This document shows, in pieces, positions 1-9,024 of a stretch of DNA of 64,000 nt. Origin of the DNA: Pseudomonas citri (GTDB taxonomy: Bacteria; Pseudomonadota; Gammaproteobacteria; Pseudomonadales; Pseudomonadaceae); the NCBI RefSeq assembly GCF_025336485.1, contig NZ_JAODAB010000001.1, positions 372,001 through 436,000 of the forward strand. The letters run 5' to 3'. A program made the position numbers and the translations under genes. The notes beneath the pieces were generated by a model. The model was not told the DNA's origin. It ran no database searches and saw only the letters and a list, made by a program, of their open reading frames with translations. Each line of letters begins with the position of its first letter. Within the stretch, counting starts at the first letter, position 1.

Positions 1-309
1 TTCATCGAAGCCCCGGCGCTGGGCCTGGACCTGCCCTTGGACCTGCAAGGCACTGCGTTCCAGGAGCGGGTCTGGCAGGCCCTGCGCGAGATTCCGCCGG
101 GCAGCACCGCCAGCTACGCCGAGATCGCCCAGCGCATCGGTATGCCCAAGGCAGTGCGTGCGGTGGCCCAGGCCTGCGGCGCCAACAGCCTGGCGGTGGC
201 GATCCCTTGCCACCGGGTGGTGCGCAGCGACGGCAACCTTTCAGGTTACCGCTGGGGCGTAGAACGCAAGCGTCAGTTGCTGGCGCTGGAACGCTCGTCG
301 GGCGACTGA
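1..309 (+). CDS. ada: Ada O6-methylguanine-DNA methyltransferase, 3' part
   Basis: This is the C-terminal 102 residues of an O6-alkylguanine-DNA alkyltransferase. The reading frame is open from base 1, so the gene starts outside the window. The suicide-acceptor motif PCHRVV is present (PCHR at visible residues 69-72), preceded by the helix-turn-helix segment around KAVRAVAQACGAN. The flank PLDLQGTAFQERVWQALR is close to the methyltransferase domain of the bifunctional regulator Ada rather than to the shorter Ogt, so I infer that the missing part carries the Ada zinc and AraC domains. The protein repairs O6-methylguanine by transferring the methyl group to its own cysteine. Its last 37 bases overlap the convergent gene on the other strand. 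Confidence 0.88.
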   Translation, partial: FIEAPALGLDLPLDLQGTAFQERVWQALREIPPGSTASYAEIAQRIGMPKAVRAVAQACGANSLAVAIPCHRVVRSDGNLSGYRWGVERKRQLLALERSSGD

Positions 310-761
310 ACACCGATGTAGATCGCCACCGACTCGGGGCCGCTGTAAACCTCGAAATCGGTGGTGAAACGGCGCAGCGTCTGCGGGTTGTCGGCAAAAT
401 ACGCCCAGATCAACCCCCAGGTCTGGATCACGCAATCGGGCATTGGCCCCTTGGCCGAAAACATCAGGTAATCCCCGCCTTCGATGTCCACGGCAGGGTA
501 GCCTGCGCTGGTCGCATCGACCTGCACGCCGGCCGTCACATCGAAGTGACCGGTGGCGTCGGATTCGTAGTTTGAATAGACCCCGTAGACAAACGACTCG
601 GACTGCCTGGCCGGGATCTTGTCGAACATCCCTTCGGTGAAGAACCGCTGCCACATCGGGCCGATCCGGGCCGTGTCGGGCTGTTGCTCGTCGGCGTTGC
701 GGGTGCGCACTTGCAGGCCAGCCACGCTGAAAGGTTCGACAATCTTGAGTTTCACGTCCAT
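273..761 (-). CDS. GyrI-like / AraC effector-binding domain protein
   Basis: The protein has 162 residues and resembles the GyrI-like small-molecule-binding (SOUL/GyrI) fold, also found as stand-alone effector-binding proteins such as the integron-associated Cass2 type. Supporting features are the N-terminal beta strand (KLKIVEPFSVAGLQVRTRN), the central YGVYSNYESDATGHFDV segment and the acidic GGDYLMFSAKG motif typical of these domains. There is no DNA-binding domain, so it probably binds a ligand in the cytoplasm; its role is unknown. The 3' end overlaps the end of ada by 37 bp, tail to tail. It is transcribed away from the flavoprotein gene at 910. Confidence 0.75.
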   Translation of the reverse strand: MDVKLKIVEPFSVAGLQVRTRNADEQQPDTARIGPMWQRFFTEGMFDKIPARQSESFVYGVYSNYESDATGHFDVTAGVQVDATSAGYPAVDIEGGDYLMFSAKGPMPDCVIQTWGLIWAYFADNPQTLRRFTTDFEVYSGPESVAIYIGVQSPDERSSASN

Positions 762-909
762 GGGTCAGGCTCCTTGAGGGGGAGCCCGCATGGTAACCGC
801 CTCACGCAAGGGATCAAGCGCGGGTAGGCGGCGATTGAAAAACTCGACTGGCCGTGACCGGGCCACACCTGCTAAAAACCTGTTTCCTTCTGCCGTCGGA
901 GATCCGCAC

Positions 910-1986
910 ATGAGCCACTGGCCAGACACCCGCCTTCTCGACCTGCTCGGTACCGAGCTGCCCATTATCCAGGGACCGATGGCCGGGGTGACCGGGCCGG
1001 CCATGGTGGCCGCCGTGTGCAATGCCGGCGGGCTGGGCTCGATGCCGGCGGCGATGCTGGATATCGAGCAACTGCGCCAGGCGCTGCTGACGATCCGCGA
1101 ACAGACTGACAAACCGTTCAACGTGAATTTTTTCTGCCACCAGCCACCGGCCTTCGATGAGCAGCGGGCCGAGGCCTGGAAGCAACGACTCAAGCCTTAC
1201 TACGAGGAGCTGGGCGCCGATTTCGATGCCCCGACGCCGGTGTCCAACCGTACGCCGTTCGATGATGCGGCTTGCCGCGTGCTGGAAGAGATGCATCCTG
1301 CCGTGGTCAGTTTCCATTTCGGCCTGCCGGAAAAGGCCTTGCTCGACCGGGTAAAGGCTACCGGGGCGAAGATCCTCTCGTCGGCCACCACCGTCGAGGA
1401 AGCCATCTGGCTGGAACAGCACGGTTGCGACGCGATCATCGCCATGGGCTATGAAGCGGGTGGCCATCGGGGGATGTTTCTCAGCGACGATCTCGACACC
1501 CAGGTTGGCCTCTTCGCCTTGTTGCCCCAGGTGGTGGACGCGGTGAACGTGCCGGTGATCGCCGCCGGCGGTATCGGCGATGCCCGCGGAATTGTCGCGG
1601 CGTTCGCCCTCGGGGCTTCGGCAGTGCAATTGGGCAGCGCCTACCTGTTCACCCCCGAGGCCAAGGTCAGCGCGTCCCATCACCGCGCGCTGCGCACGGC
1701 CAAGGAAAGCCAGACCGCTGTCACCAACCTGTTCACCGGCCGCCCGGCCCGGGGCATCGTCAACCGGGTGATGCGCGAAGTCGGTCCGATGAGCCCGCTG
1801 GCACCGGCCTTCCCCCTGGCCGGCGGAGCGCTGATGCCCCTGCGCGCCAAGGACGAAGCCGACTTCAGCAACCTCTGGGCCGGCCAGGCGTTTCCCCTGG
1901 GCCGTGAGCTGTCGAGCAGTGAACTGACCCGCCGGCTGGCCGAAGAGGCGCTGGCCCGACTCACCCGGGGTATGCCTGCTGATTGA
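910..1986 (+). CDS. nitronate monooxygenase family flavoprotein
   Basis: The protein has 358 residues and belongs to the 2-nitropropane dioxygenase / NAD(P)H-dependent flavin oxidoreductase family, an FMN-binding TIM barrel. Visible motifs are the N-terminal QGPMAG (residues 21-26), GYEAGGHRG (about 180-188, with the family His) and the FMN phosphate loop AAGGIGD (about 218-224). Such enzymes oxidise alkyl nitronates, but relatives are enoyl-ACP reductases (FabK) or quinone reductases, so the substrate is not certain. A longer frame opens at 790, but family alignment and the ATG at 910 favour the shorter protein. A REP pair follows the stop codon. Confidence 0.82.
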   Translation: MSHWPDTRLLDLLGTELPIIQGPMAGVTGPAMVAAVCNAGGLGSMPAAMLDIEQLRQALLTIREQTDKPFNVNFFCHQPPAFDEQRAEAWKQRLKPYYEELGADFDAPTPVSNRTPFDDAACRVLEEMHPAVVSFHFGLPEKALLDRVKATGAKILSSATTVEEAIWLEQHGCDAIIAMGYEAGGHRGMFLSDDLDTQVGLFALLPQVVDAVNVPVIAAGGIGDARGIVAAFALGASAVQLGSAYLFTPEAKVSASHHRALRTAKESQTAVTNLFTGRPARGIVNRVMREVGPMSPLAPAFPLAGGALMPLRAKDEADFSNLWAGQAFPLGRELSSSELTRRLAEEALARLTRGMPAD

Positions 1987-1992
1987 ACGCCC

Positions 1993-2082
1993 ATCGCGAG
2001 CAAGCTTTGCCACAGGAAGCTCAGGCGCTCACAGGATTGGGATCCACCACAATTCCCTGTGGGAGCAAAGCTTGCTCGCGAT
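1993..2082. repeat. REP pair (REPIN) between the flavoprotein gene and modA
   Basis: Two inverted copies of the Pseudomonas REP core lie at 1993-2016 and 2056-2082. The left copy has lost three bases relative to the right (GCTTTGCCACAG where the complete element would read GCTTTGCTCCCACAG). It lies just upstream of the ModE site and does not overlap it. Confidence 0.85.
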
Positions 2083-2084
2083 AG

Positions 2085-2945
<861 letters not shown>

Positions 2946-3626
2946 ATGCCACTGACCAGTGCCGACTTCGCAGCGATCTGGCTGACCCTCAAACTGGCGT
3001 CGTTGACCACGCTGATCCTGCTGCTCGTCGGCACGCCTATCGCCCTGTGGCTGGCGCGCACCCCATCGTGGCTGCGCGGCCCCGTAGGTGCGGTGGTGGC
3101 GCTGCCGCTGGTCCTGCCGCCGACCGTCATCGGTTTTTACCTGTTGCTGGCATTGGGACCCAACGGCTGGATCGGCCAGTTCACCCAGGCCCTGGGCTTG
3201 GGCACCCTCACCTTCAGCTTCACCGGCCTGGTCATCGGCTCGGTGATGTATTCGATGCCGTTCGTGGTGCAGCCGTTGCAAAACGCTTTCTCCGCGATCG
3301 GCACACGCCCCCTTGAAGTCGCCGCCACGTTGCGGGCCGGGCCCTGGGATACGTTTTTCAGCGTCACCCTGCCCTTGGCCCGGCCAGGTTTCATCACCGC
3401 CGCAATCCTGGGTTTTGCCCACACCGTCGGTGAATTCGGCGTGGTGCTGATGATCGGCGGCAATATCCCGGAGAAAACCCGCGTGGTGTCGGTGCAGATC
3501 TACGACCATGTCGAAGCCCTGGAATACGCCCAGGCCCATTGGCTGGCGGCGGCCATGCTGGTGTTTTCGTTCCTGGTGCTGCTGGCGCTGTATTCCAGCC
3601 GCAAAGCCCGTGCAGGTTGGAGCTGA
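2946..3626 (+). CDS. modB: molybdate ABC transporter permease ModB
   Basis: The protein has 226 residues with about five membrane segments and is the inner-membrane channel of the molybdate importer. The EAA loop that contacts the ATPase is visible (EVAATLRAG at about 124-132, followed by LPLARPG). The [16 protein letters not shown] segment is typical of ModB. The ATG directly follows the modA stop codon (no gap), and modC starts 3 bp after the modB stop, so the three genes form one operon. Confidence 0.95.
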   Translation: MPLTSADFAAIWLTLKLASLTTLILLLVGTPIALWLARTPSWLRGPVGAVVALPLVLPPTVIGFYLLLALGPNGWIGQFTQALGLGTLTFSFTGLVIGSVMYSMPFVVQPLQNAFSAIGTRPLEVAATLRAGPWDTFFSVTLPLARPGFITAAILGFAHTVGEFGVVLMIGGNIPEKTRVVSVQIYDHVEALEYAQAHWLAAAMLVFSFLVLLALYSSRKARAGWS

Positions 3627-3629
3627 TCG

Positions 3630-4709
3630 ATGATCCACGCGCGTTTCCAACTCGAACACGGGGCGTTTTCACTGGATCTGGATGTGCAACTGCCGGGTCG
3701 CGGGGTGACGGCGTTGTATGGAGAATCCGGCTCCGGCAAGACCACCTGCCTGCGCTGTATCGCCGGGCTGGAACATCCCGCCCGAGGCTTGCTCGAGGTC
3801 AATGGCGAGGTTTGGCAGGACAGTGATCGCGGCGTCTTCGTACCCCCTCACCGAAGGGCGCTGGGCTATGTGTTCCAGGAAGCGAGCCTGTTCGCTCATC
3901 TATCGGTGCGGGCCAACCTCGCGTTCGGCCTCAAGCGCATCGCCGCGGTGCAACGGCGCGTGGACATGGACCAGGCGACCGCCCTGCTGGGCATCGGTCA
4001 CCTGCTCGACCGTCAGCCGCACAACCTGTCCGGCGGCGAACGCCAGCGGGTGGGCATCGCCCGGGCCTTGCTGACCAGTCCGCGGCTGTTATTGATGGAT
4101 GAACCGCTGGCCGCCCTCGATAGCCGGCGCAAAAACGAGATCCTGCCCTACCTGCAACGGCTGCACGATGAACTGGATATCCCCATCCTGTATGTCAGCC
4201 ACTCCCAGGACGAAGTGGCGCGCCTGGCGGATCATATCGTGTTGCTCGACGCCGGCCGCGCACTGGCCTGCGGGCCGATCGGCCAGACCCTGGCCCGCCT
4301 CGACCTGCCACTGGCGCTGGGAGACGACGCCGGAGTGGTGGTCCAGGGCCGGGTCAGCGGTTATGACCCGGATTATCAATTGCTGACCCTGACCCTGCCC
4401 GGCAGCCCGTTGAACGTGCGCGTCGCCCACACGGCCCTGGCCGTCGGGCAGTCGTTGCGCTTCAAGGTCCAGGCCCGGGACGTCAGCCTCAGCCTGGCGA
4501 ACGATGCCCAGACCAGCATTCTCAATCGGTTGCCGGTCACGGTGGTCAGCGAAATGGCCGCCGACAACGCCGCTCATGCCTTGATCCGCCTGGACGCCGC
4601 CGGCACCCCGCTCCTGGCGCGCATCACCCGCTATTCGCGCGACCAATTGAAGCTGCACCCGGGGCAGGCACTGTGGGCGCAGATCAAGGCAGTGGCGGTG
4701 TTGGCGTAG
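3630..4709 (+). CDS. modC: molybdate ABC transporter ATP-binding protein ModC
   Basis: The protein has 359 residues. The N-terminal ABC ATPase domain has Walker [10 protein letters not shown] (31-39), signature [15 protein letters not shown] (about 133-147) and Walker [13 protein letters not shown] (about 154-165), followed by the switch HSQDE. The C-terminal ~75 residues form the molybdate-binding MOP/TOBE domain expected of ModC ([20 protein letters not shown] onwards). It powers molybdate uptake through ModB and may sense internal molybdate through the MOP domain. It is the last gene of the mod operon. Confidence 0.95.
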   Translation: MIHARFQLEHGAFSLDLDVQLPGRGVTALYGESGSGKTTCLRCIAGLEHPARGLLEVNGEVWQDSDRGVFVPPHRRALGYVFQEASLFAHLSVRANLAFGLKRIAAVQRRVDMDQATALLGIGHLLDRQPHNLSGGERQRVGIARALLTSPRLLLMDEPLAALDSRRKNEILPYLQRLHDELDIPILYVSHSQDEVARLADHIVLLDAGRALACGPIGQTLARLDLPLALGDDAGVVVQGRVSGYDPDYQLLTLTLPGSPLNVRVAHTALAVGQSLRFKVQARDVSLSLANDAQTSILNRLPVTVVSEMAADNAAHALIRLDAAGTPLLARITRYSRDQLKLHPGQALWAQIKAVAVLA

Positions 4710-4824
4710 AGCATCGCCCCACGCAGGGCCATTGGAAGGAACAATCCCCGGCACGCCGAACTCCCAACTGTACAGCGTCGTGATAGGCCGACACGTCAAT
4801 ACGGGAAATTGACAGGAGTTTCCG

Positions 4825-5388
4825 ATGTCCGAACACATTGTCCATTTTCATTGCCAGATCGATCAGGGAACCACCGAGCGCTTTCGCGACAACTGCCTGG
4901 AGGCCATTGAAAAAGGCGCCGACTCGCTCATGCTCAACCTCTCGACCATCGGCGGCAGTACCAACTTCGGCTTCACCCTCTACACCTTCATCAAGTCCCT
5001 CCCCGTGCCGGTTCGCGCCGTGAACGCCGGCAATATCGAGTCGATGGGCATCATCATGTACCTGGCCGCCAGCGACCGCACCACCACCCCTCACTCGCGC
5101 TTTTTGATCCACCCGATGAACTGGTATTTCGGCCAGAAATCCGTGGACCACTCGCGCCTGCGCGAGTACCTGTCCAGCCTGGACAACGACGTGGCGCGCT
5201 ACGTGGAGATCTACGTCAAGGAAACGGCCGGCGCTGCCACCCAGCTGGATATCTTCAAATGCCTGTGCGCCGAAGAACGGGTGATCCCGGCGGAAAACTC
5301 GCTGGCCTTCGGCATCGCGCATCGGGTCGAACAGGTGACGTTCGCCAGCGATGCCAAGCATTGGAAAGTCAGTGGCGGCGAAGACTAA
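4825..5388 (+). CDS. ClpP-like serine protease family protein
   Basis: The protein has 187 residues with a ClpP/crotonase fold. The nucleophile region reads NAGNIESMGIIMYLAAS with Ser73 in the place of the ClpP catalytic Ser, and SRFLIHPMN supplies His96 in the place of the catalytic His. The substrate-clamping loop STIGGST (40-46) is also recognisable. The region where ClpP has its catalytic Asp instead reads CLCAEERVIPAENS, with Glu but no Asp at the aligned position, so peptidase activity is uncertain. It has no clpX or clpA neighbour and is a monocistronic paralogue, distinct from the housekeeping ClpP. A clear ribosome site (AGGAG) precedes the ATG. Confidence 0.75.
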   Translation: MSEHIVHFHCQIDQGTTERFRDNCLEAIEKGADSLMLNLSTIGGSTNFGFTLYTFIKSLPVPVRAVNAGNIESMGIIMYLAASDRTTTPHSRFLIHPMNWYFGQKSVDHSRLREYLSSLDNDVARYVEIYVKETAGAATQLDIFKCLCAEERVIPAENSLAFGIAHRVEQVTFASDAKHWKVSGGED

Positions 5389-5499
5389 TGACGTGCCCGA
5401 CAACTTTGTATAACTATCAAGCGAAGCGGCTGTACAACTTTTTACTTGACCAATCGCGGTCATTTACCGTTCGTCGTCAACGAAACGTTTTTATTAAAC

Positions 5500-5511
5500 T
5501 TCCCGCGGGAA
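5500..5511. promoter_or_regulatory. palindrome TTCCCGCGGGAA upstream of the KGG-repeat gene
   Basis: This is a perfect 12-bp palindrome about 58 bp before the start of the stress-protein gene, in an otherwise AT-richer leader (GTTTTTATTAAACT lies just upstream). It could be a regulator site or part of the 5' leader. The function is a guess. Confidence 0.35.
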
Positions 5512-5569
5512 TTCTCTTTCACAGTTAGGCGAGGCAGTTGCTCGCTTAACCAAAATGAGGATTCTCAAA

Positions 5570-5749
5570 ATGGCTAATACCGGAAACAAGAACCCAGGTA
5601 ACTTTGCAAATGATCGTGAAAAAGCCTCCGAAGCTGGCAAGAAAGGCGGACATGCTTCGGGCGGCAACTTTGCGAATGACCGGGAAAAAGCATCGGAAGC
5701 CGGCAGGAAAGGTGGCGAACGCAGCCATGGCGGCGGCCGTAAGTCATAA
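5570..5749 (+). CDS. KGG-repeat general stress protein
   Basis: The protein has 59 residues, is highly hydrophilic, and is made of two tandem copies of the stress-induced KGG motif: GNFANDREKASEAGKKGG and GNFANDREKASEAGRKGG, followed by a basic, glycine-rich tail. It belongs to the family of small general stress proteins (the GsiB/YciG type), commonly induced by stationary phase or desiccation; the molecular role is not established. The start at 5570 is preferred over an in-frame codon at 5555 because an AGGA sits between them and because relatives start MANTGNKNPG. It stands alone with its own leader. Confidence 0.87.
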   Translation: MANTGNKNPGNFANDREKASEAGKKGGHASGGNFANDREKASEAGRKGGERSHGGGRKS

Positions 5750-5811
5750 CCTGGAAAACCGCTGGGGCGCAGTCTTGCTGCGCCTTGGCGCTCCACTTCG
5801 TCGAGGTTCGC

Positions 5812-6039
5812 ATGAGCAGTCAGGACCGATTCATCGTCAGCTTCATCGCCAACGGCCAACCCGACAGCCGGGTGCTGGCGGCCGACGCCGAGACACTGGC
5901 TGTCGGCGAAGCCGAAGCCCTGTTGAAAATCACTTTCGGCGAACTCAAGGATGTTGAACTCAGTGATATTCAAGTTCAGAAAAGAACCCGACCCATGGAA
6001 AAAGAACATGGTGTGCCGGGGCACTTCAAACAACCCTAG
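5812..6039 (+). CDS. small conserved hypothetical protein
   Basis: The protein has 75 residues and starts MSSQDRFIVSF; GAGG lies 5 bp before the ATG. An upstream TTG start at 5785 would add nine residues but has no ribosome site. Visible features are an N-terminal beta-rich segment and a charged C-terminus (QKRTRPMEKEHG). I recognise no domain. It lies 62 bp after the KGG protein on the same strand and may be co-transcribed with it, which would suggest a stress-related role, but that is inference only. Confidence 0.6.
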   Translation: MSSQDRFIVSFIANGQPDSRVLAADAETLAVGEAEALLKITFGELKDVELSDIQVQKRTRPMEKEHGVPGHFKQP

Positions 6040-6068
6040 GGTCCTTTAGCAGAGCATTTATATATACC

Positions 6069-6602
6069 TCAACGCCCACTATAAGTACGCTTCACCGTCT
6101 CGATCCAGGCCGGATCCAGGCGTGGTTGTTCAGTATCGAGATTCAGCGCCTGCATCTTGGCCAGATGCTCGTCCGCCTCGCGGGCCAGCGAGCCCTGGTC
6201 ACTGGAGTTGGCGTCCAGCCGATGCATCTGCGCCAACCCCAGATGATAGAACCGCAACAGCTTCATGGCGCTGGGGTCCTGGGCCTGCACGCCGGTCTTC
6301 ACGTGATGCATGACGTTGGTCACGCTCATCAGGCTGCGCTTGAGTCCCCAGCCATACACGGCCGCCGCCATCCACGGCTGCGACCAGAAATACGCCCGCA
6401 GCAGCGCCACCATCACCAGCACCGCTACCACCACCCCGGCGAGATTGAAACGGAAATTGTCGCCGCCCGGCGTGCCGAACAGCAGCACGGCCAGACTGGA
6501 CAACAACATCGCCAGGGCCAGAAAGACCACGGCCACGATAACGGTGCTACGGCGGGTCTGTTGCCGGTAGGCCTCGGCATCCCACGGGATGATTTCGAAC
6601 AT
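6069..6602 (-). CDS. DUF3087-type inner-membrane protein
   Basis: The protein has 177 residues with two membrane segments near the N-terminus (about 18-42 and 51-75) separated by a short loop (FGTPGGDNFRFN), then a cytoplasmic helical domain (VMHHVKTGVQAQDPSAMKLLRFYHLGLAQM). The pattern matches the DUF3087 family of gamma-proteobacteria, of unknown function. The ATG at 6602 has AAGGAA upstream; the longer frame from 6647 adds 15 residues with no ribosome site. It is divergent from ppnN. Confidence 0.72.
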   Translation of the reverse strand: MFEIIPWDAEAYRQQTRRSTVIVAVVFLALAMLLSSLAVLLFGTPGGDNFRFNLAGVVVAVLVMVALLRAYFWSQPWMAAAVYGWGLKRSLMSVTNVMHHVKTGVQAQDPSAMKLLRFYHLGLAQMHRLDANSSDQGSLAREADEHLAKMQALNLDTEQPRLDPAWIETVKRTYSGR

Positions 6603-6836
6603 CGCGGTGCAATTTCCTTGTACGACGCAAAAAAGAGTACGGATCAAAAAGCGTCAGGCATTATCGCAGCCCCTGCCAATTTAGCTATGCTGGGGCTCAT
6701 TTTGCGTCGCAACTGACCCGACGGATCAGGGTCAAAGCCCATGGCGATACGACAAGGATCGTGCGATCTTCTCGCGTGGACGTTTTTTTCAAGGTGCCGC
6801 CGGAATAGAGGCGGCATCGTTTTCAAGGAAAGCTGA

Positions 6837-8210
6837 ATGACTCAAAGACATGTAATCAACGCCTCCGTGAGCCCCAAGGGCAGCCTGGAGACCTTGTCCC
6901 AGCGCGAAGTGCAGCAACTGAGCGAAGCCGGTTCCGGCAGTACCTATACCCTTTTCCGCCAGTGCGCCCTGGCTATCCTCAACACCGGCGCCCATGTCGA
7001 CAACGCCAAGACCATCCTGGAAGCCTACAAGGACTTCGAGATCCGTATTCACCAGCAGGACCGTGGCGTACGCCTGGAACTGCTGAACGCGCCGGCCGAC
7101 GCCTTCGTCGACGGCGAAATGATCGCCAGCACCCGCGAGATGCTGTTCAGCGCGTTGCGCGACATCGTCTACACCGAGAACGAACTGGACAGCCAGCGCA
7201 TCGACCTCAGCTCTTCCCAGGGCATCAGTGACTACGTTTTCCACCTGCTGCGCAACGCCCGCACCCTGCGCCCCGGCGTCGAGCCGAAAATCGTCGTGTG
7301 CTGGGGTGGTCACTCCATCAACACCGAAGAATACAAGTACACCAAGAAAGTCGGCCACGAACTGGGCCTGCGCAGCCTGGACATCTGCACCGGCTGCGGC
7401 CCGGGCGTGATGAAAGGCCCGATGAAAGGCGCCACCATTGCCCACGCCAAGCAACGCATCCACGGCGGGCGCTACCTGGGCCTGACCGAGCCGGGCATCA
7501 TCGCCGCCGAGGCGCCGAACCCGATCGTCAACGAGCTGGTGATCCTGCCGGACATCGAGAAACGCCTGGAAGCCTTCGTGCGTGTCGGCCACGGCATCAT
7601 CATCTTCCCGGGTGGCGCGGGCACCGCGGAAGAATTCCTCTACCTGCTGGGCATCCTGATGCACCCGGCCAACCAGGACCTGCCGTTCCCCGTCGTGCTC
7701 ACCGGGCCGAAAAACGCCGCGCCGTACCTCGATCAGTTGCACGCCTTCGTCGGCGCGACCCTGGGCGAGGAAGCGCAGAAGCACTACCAGATCATCATCG
7801 ACGACCCGGCCGAAGTGGCGCGGCAAATGACCCAGGGACTCAAGGCGGTCAAGCAGTTCCGGCGCGAGCGCAACGACGCCTTCCACTTCAACTGGCTGCT
7901 GAAAATCGACGAAGGCTTCCAGCGCCCGTTCGATCCGACCCACGCCAACATGGCCAGCCTGGGCCTGAGCCGTGACCTGCCCTCCCACGAACTAGCGGCC
8001 AACCTGCGTCGCGCGTTCTCGGGGATCGTCGCCGGCAACGTCAAGGACAAGGGCATCCGCCTGATCGAGGAGCACGGCCCTTACGAGATCCACGGCGACG
8101 CCGCCATCATGGAACCCCTCGACCGCCTGCTCCAGGCCTTCGTCGCCCAGCACCGCATGAAATTGCCGGGCGGGGCGGCGTATGTGCCGTGCTATCGCGT
8201 GGTGACCTGA
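6837..8210 (+). CDS. ppnN: pyrimidine/purine nucleotide 5'-monophosphate nucleosidase PpnN
   Basis: The protein has 457 residues and matches PpnN (formerly YgdH), a LOG-family enzyme that hydrolyses nucleoside monophosphates to ribose 5-phosphate and free base and, in E. coli, is controlled by (p)ppGpp. The central Rossmann-like LOG domain shows WGGHSIN, TGCGPGVMKGPMKGA (about 185-199) and the catalytic PGGAGTAEE motif (about 258-266). The extra N- and C-terminal domains and the length of about 455 residues set it apart from short cytokinin-type LOG proteins. The ribosome site AAGGAA precedes the ATG. It appears monocistronic. Confidence 0.92.
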   Translation: MTQRHVINASVSPKGSLETLSQREVQQLSEAGSGSTYTLFRQCALAILNTGAHVDNAKTILEAYKDFEIRIHQQDRGVRLELLNAPADAFVDGEMIASTREMLFSALRDIVYTENELDSQRIDLSSSQGISDYVFHLLRNARTLRPGVEPKIVVCWGGHSINTEEYKYTKKVGHELGLRSLDICTGCGPGVMKGPMKGATIAHAKQRIHGGRYLGLTEPGIIAAEAPNPIVNELVILPDIEKRLEAFVRVGHGIIIFPGGAGTAEEFLYLLGILMHPANQDLPFPVVLTGPKNAAPYLDQLHAFVGATLGEEAQKHYQIIIDDPAEVARQMTQGLKAVKQFRRERNDAFHFNWLLKIDEGFQRPFDPTHANMASLGLSRDLPSHELAANLRRAFSGIVAGNVKDKGIRLIEEHGPYEIHGDAAIMEPLDRLLQAFVAQHRMKLPGGAAYVPCYRVVT

Positions 8211-8255
8211 CAACATCACCATCCTCCCCACAAGGCGCCTGGCCCCTGCGCGACG

Positions 8256-8954
8256 TCAGGCCCCCTGTGTGAGCAACGCTTGCTCGCGACAGCGACGACT
8301 CAGCCGCATCAATCCATCGGCATCCACCTCAACCCCCAGGCCCTGGTAATCCTCGATCCGGGAATGCGCGGTCAGCAGTGGATGCCCATGGGTCGCCGTC
8401 ACCACCAGCACATCCGCCCCCGCCGCTTCACCGGCCCTGATCCCCGCTTCGGCGTCTTCAAAAACCAGGCACGCCTGCGCAGCCACTTGCAACCGTTCGG
8501 CGGCCAGGCGATAGCAGGCGGGGTCGGGTTTGCCGGCGCTCACATCCTCAGCCGTGACCATCACCCCCGGACGCGGGATCCCTGCCGCTTCCATACGGCG
8601 CAAGGCCAATGCCATGGGCGCCGAGGTGACGATTGCCCATTGCGACGGCGGCAGTTGTTCCAGGAACGCCAGCGCGCCGGGCACGTGCACCACGCCTTCG
8701 ACGTCGTCGATCTCCTCGCGGGTGATCTGCTCGGCTTCGGCGGCGGCATCGACCCCAGGCAAGTGCTGGCGGGCAATGGTGTCGATGGCGCGCACGCCGT
8801 GGATCGTCGGCAGGAACGTCGCCACGTCCACACCGTGACGCATCGCCCAGCGCGTCCAGATCCGCTCGGCGGCGGCGATGGAATTGAGCAGTGTGCCGTC
8901 CATGTCGAAGAGGAAGGCGTGGTAGGCGGCAGCGGGAAGATGGCGTTCAGGCAT
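8256..8954 (-). CDS. HAD-family sugar/phosphate phosphatase
   Basis: The protein has 232 residues from the ATG at 8954. HAD motifs are complete: DMDGT (17-21, Asp nucleophile), VTSAP (109-113), Lys142 in GKPDP and FEDAEAGI (165-172). The cap domain and sequence resemble the beta-phosphoglucomutase-like / sugar phosphatase (YfbT, YniC) branch, which dephosphorylates small phosphometabolites; the exact substrate is not readable. Oddity: the last ten or so residues (REQALLTQGA) are encoded by a REP element at 8264-8290, so the C-terminus may have been altered by REP insertion. Confidence 0.85.
   Translation of the reverse strand: MPERHLPAAAYHAFLFDMDGTLLNSIAAAERIWTRWAMRHGVDVATFLPTIHGVRAIDTIARQHLPGVDAAAEAEQITREEIDDVEGVVHVPGALAFLEQLPPSQWAIVTSAPMALALRRMEAAGIPRPGVMVTAEDVSAGKPDPACYRLAAERLQVAAQACLVFEDAEAGIRAGEAAGADVLVVTATHGHPLLTAHSRIEDYQGLGVEVDADGLMRLSRRCREQALLTQGA
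8264..8290. repeat. single REP inside the 3' end of the HAD phosphatase gene
   Basis: This is a slightly degenerate REP core (CCTGTGTGAGCAACGCTTGC and then TCGCGAC). It lies within the coding frame of the HAD gene and supplies its final codons. Confidence 0.75.
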
Positions 8955-9024
8955 TCGGGTCCCTGGAGGATCGCTGGGGCAAGGTAAGACCGACTGTAAC
9001 ATCGTCCGCCGGAACCTGTGGGGG

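Noticed and set aside
814..2013. 399-codon ORF on the minus strand opposite the flavoprotein gene
   Set aside because: It is an antisense shadow of the flavoprotein: composition is low-complexity Arg/Gly/His/Gln, with no ribosome site or recognisable domain, whereas the plus-strand frame has clear family motifs.
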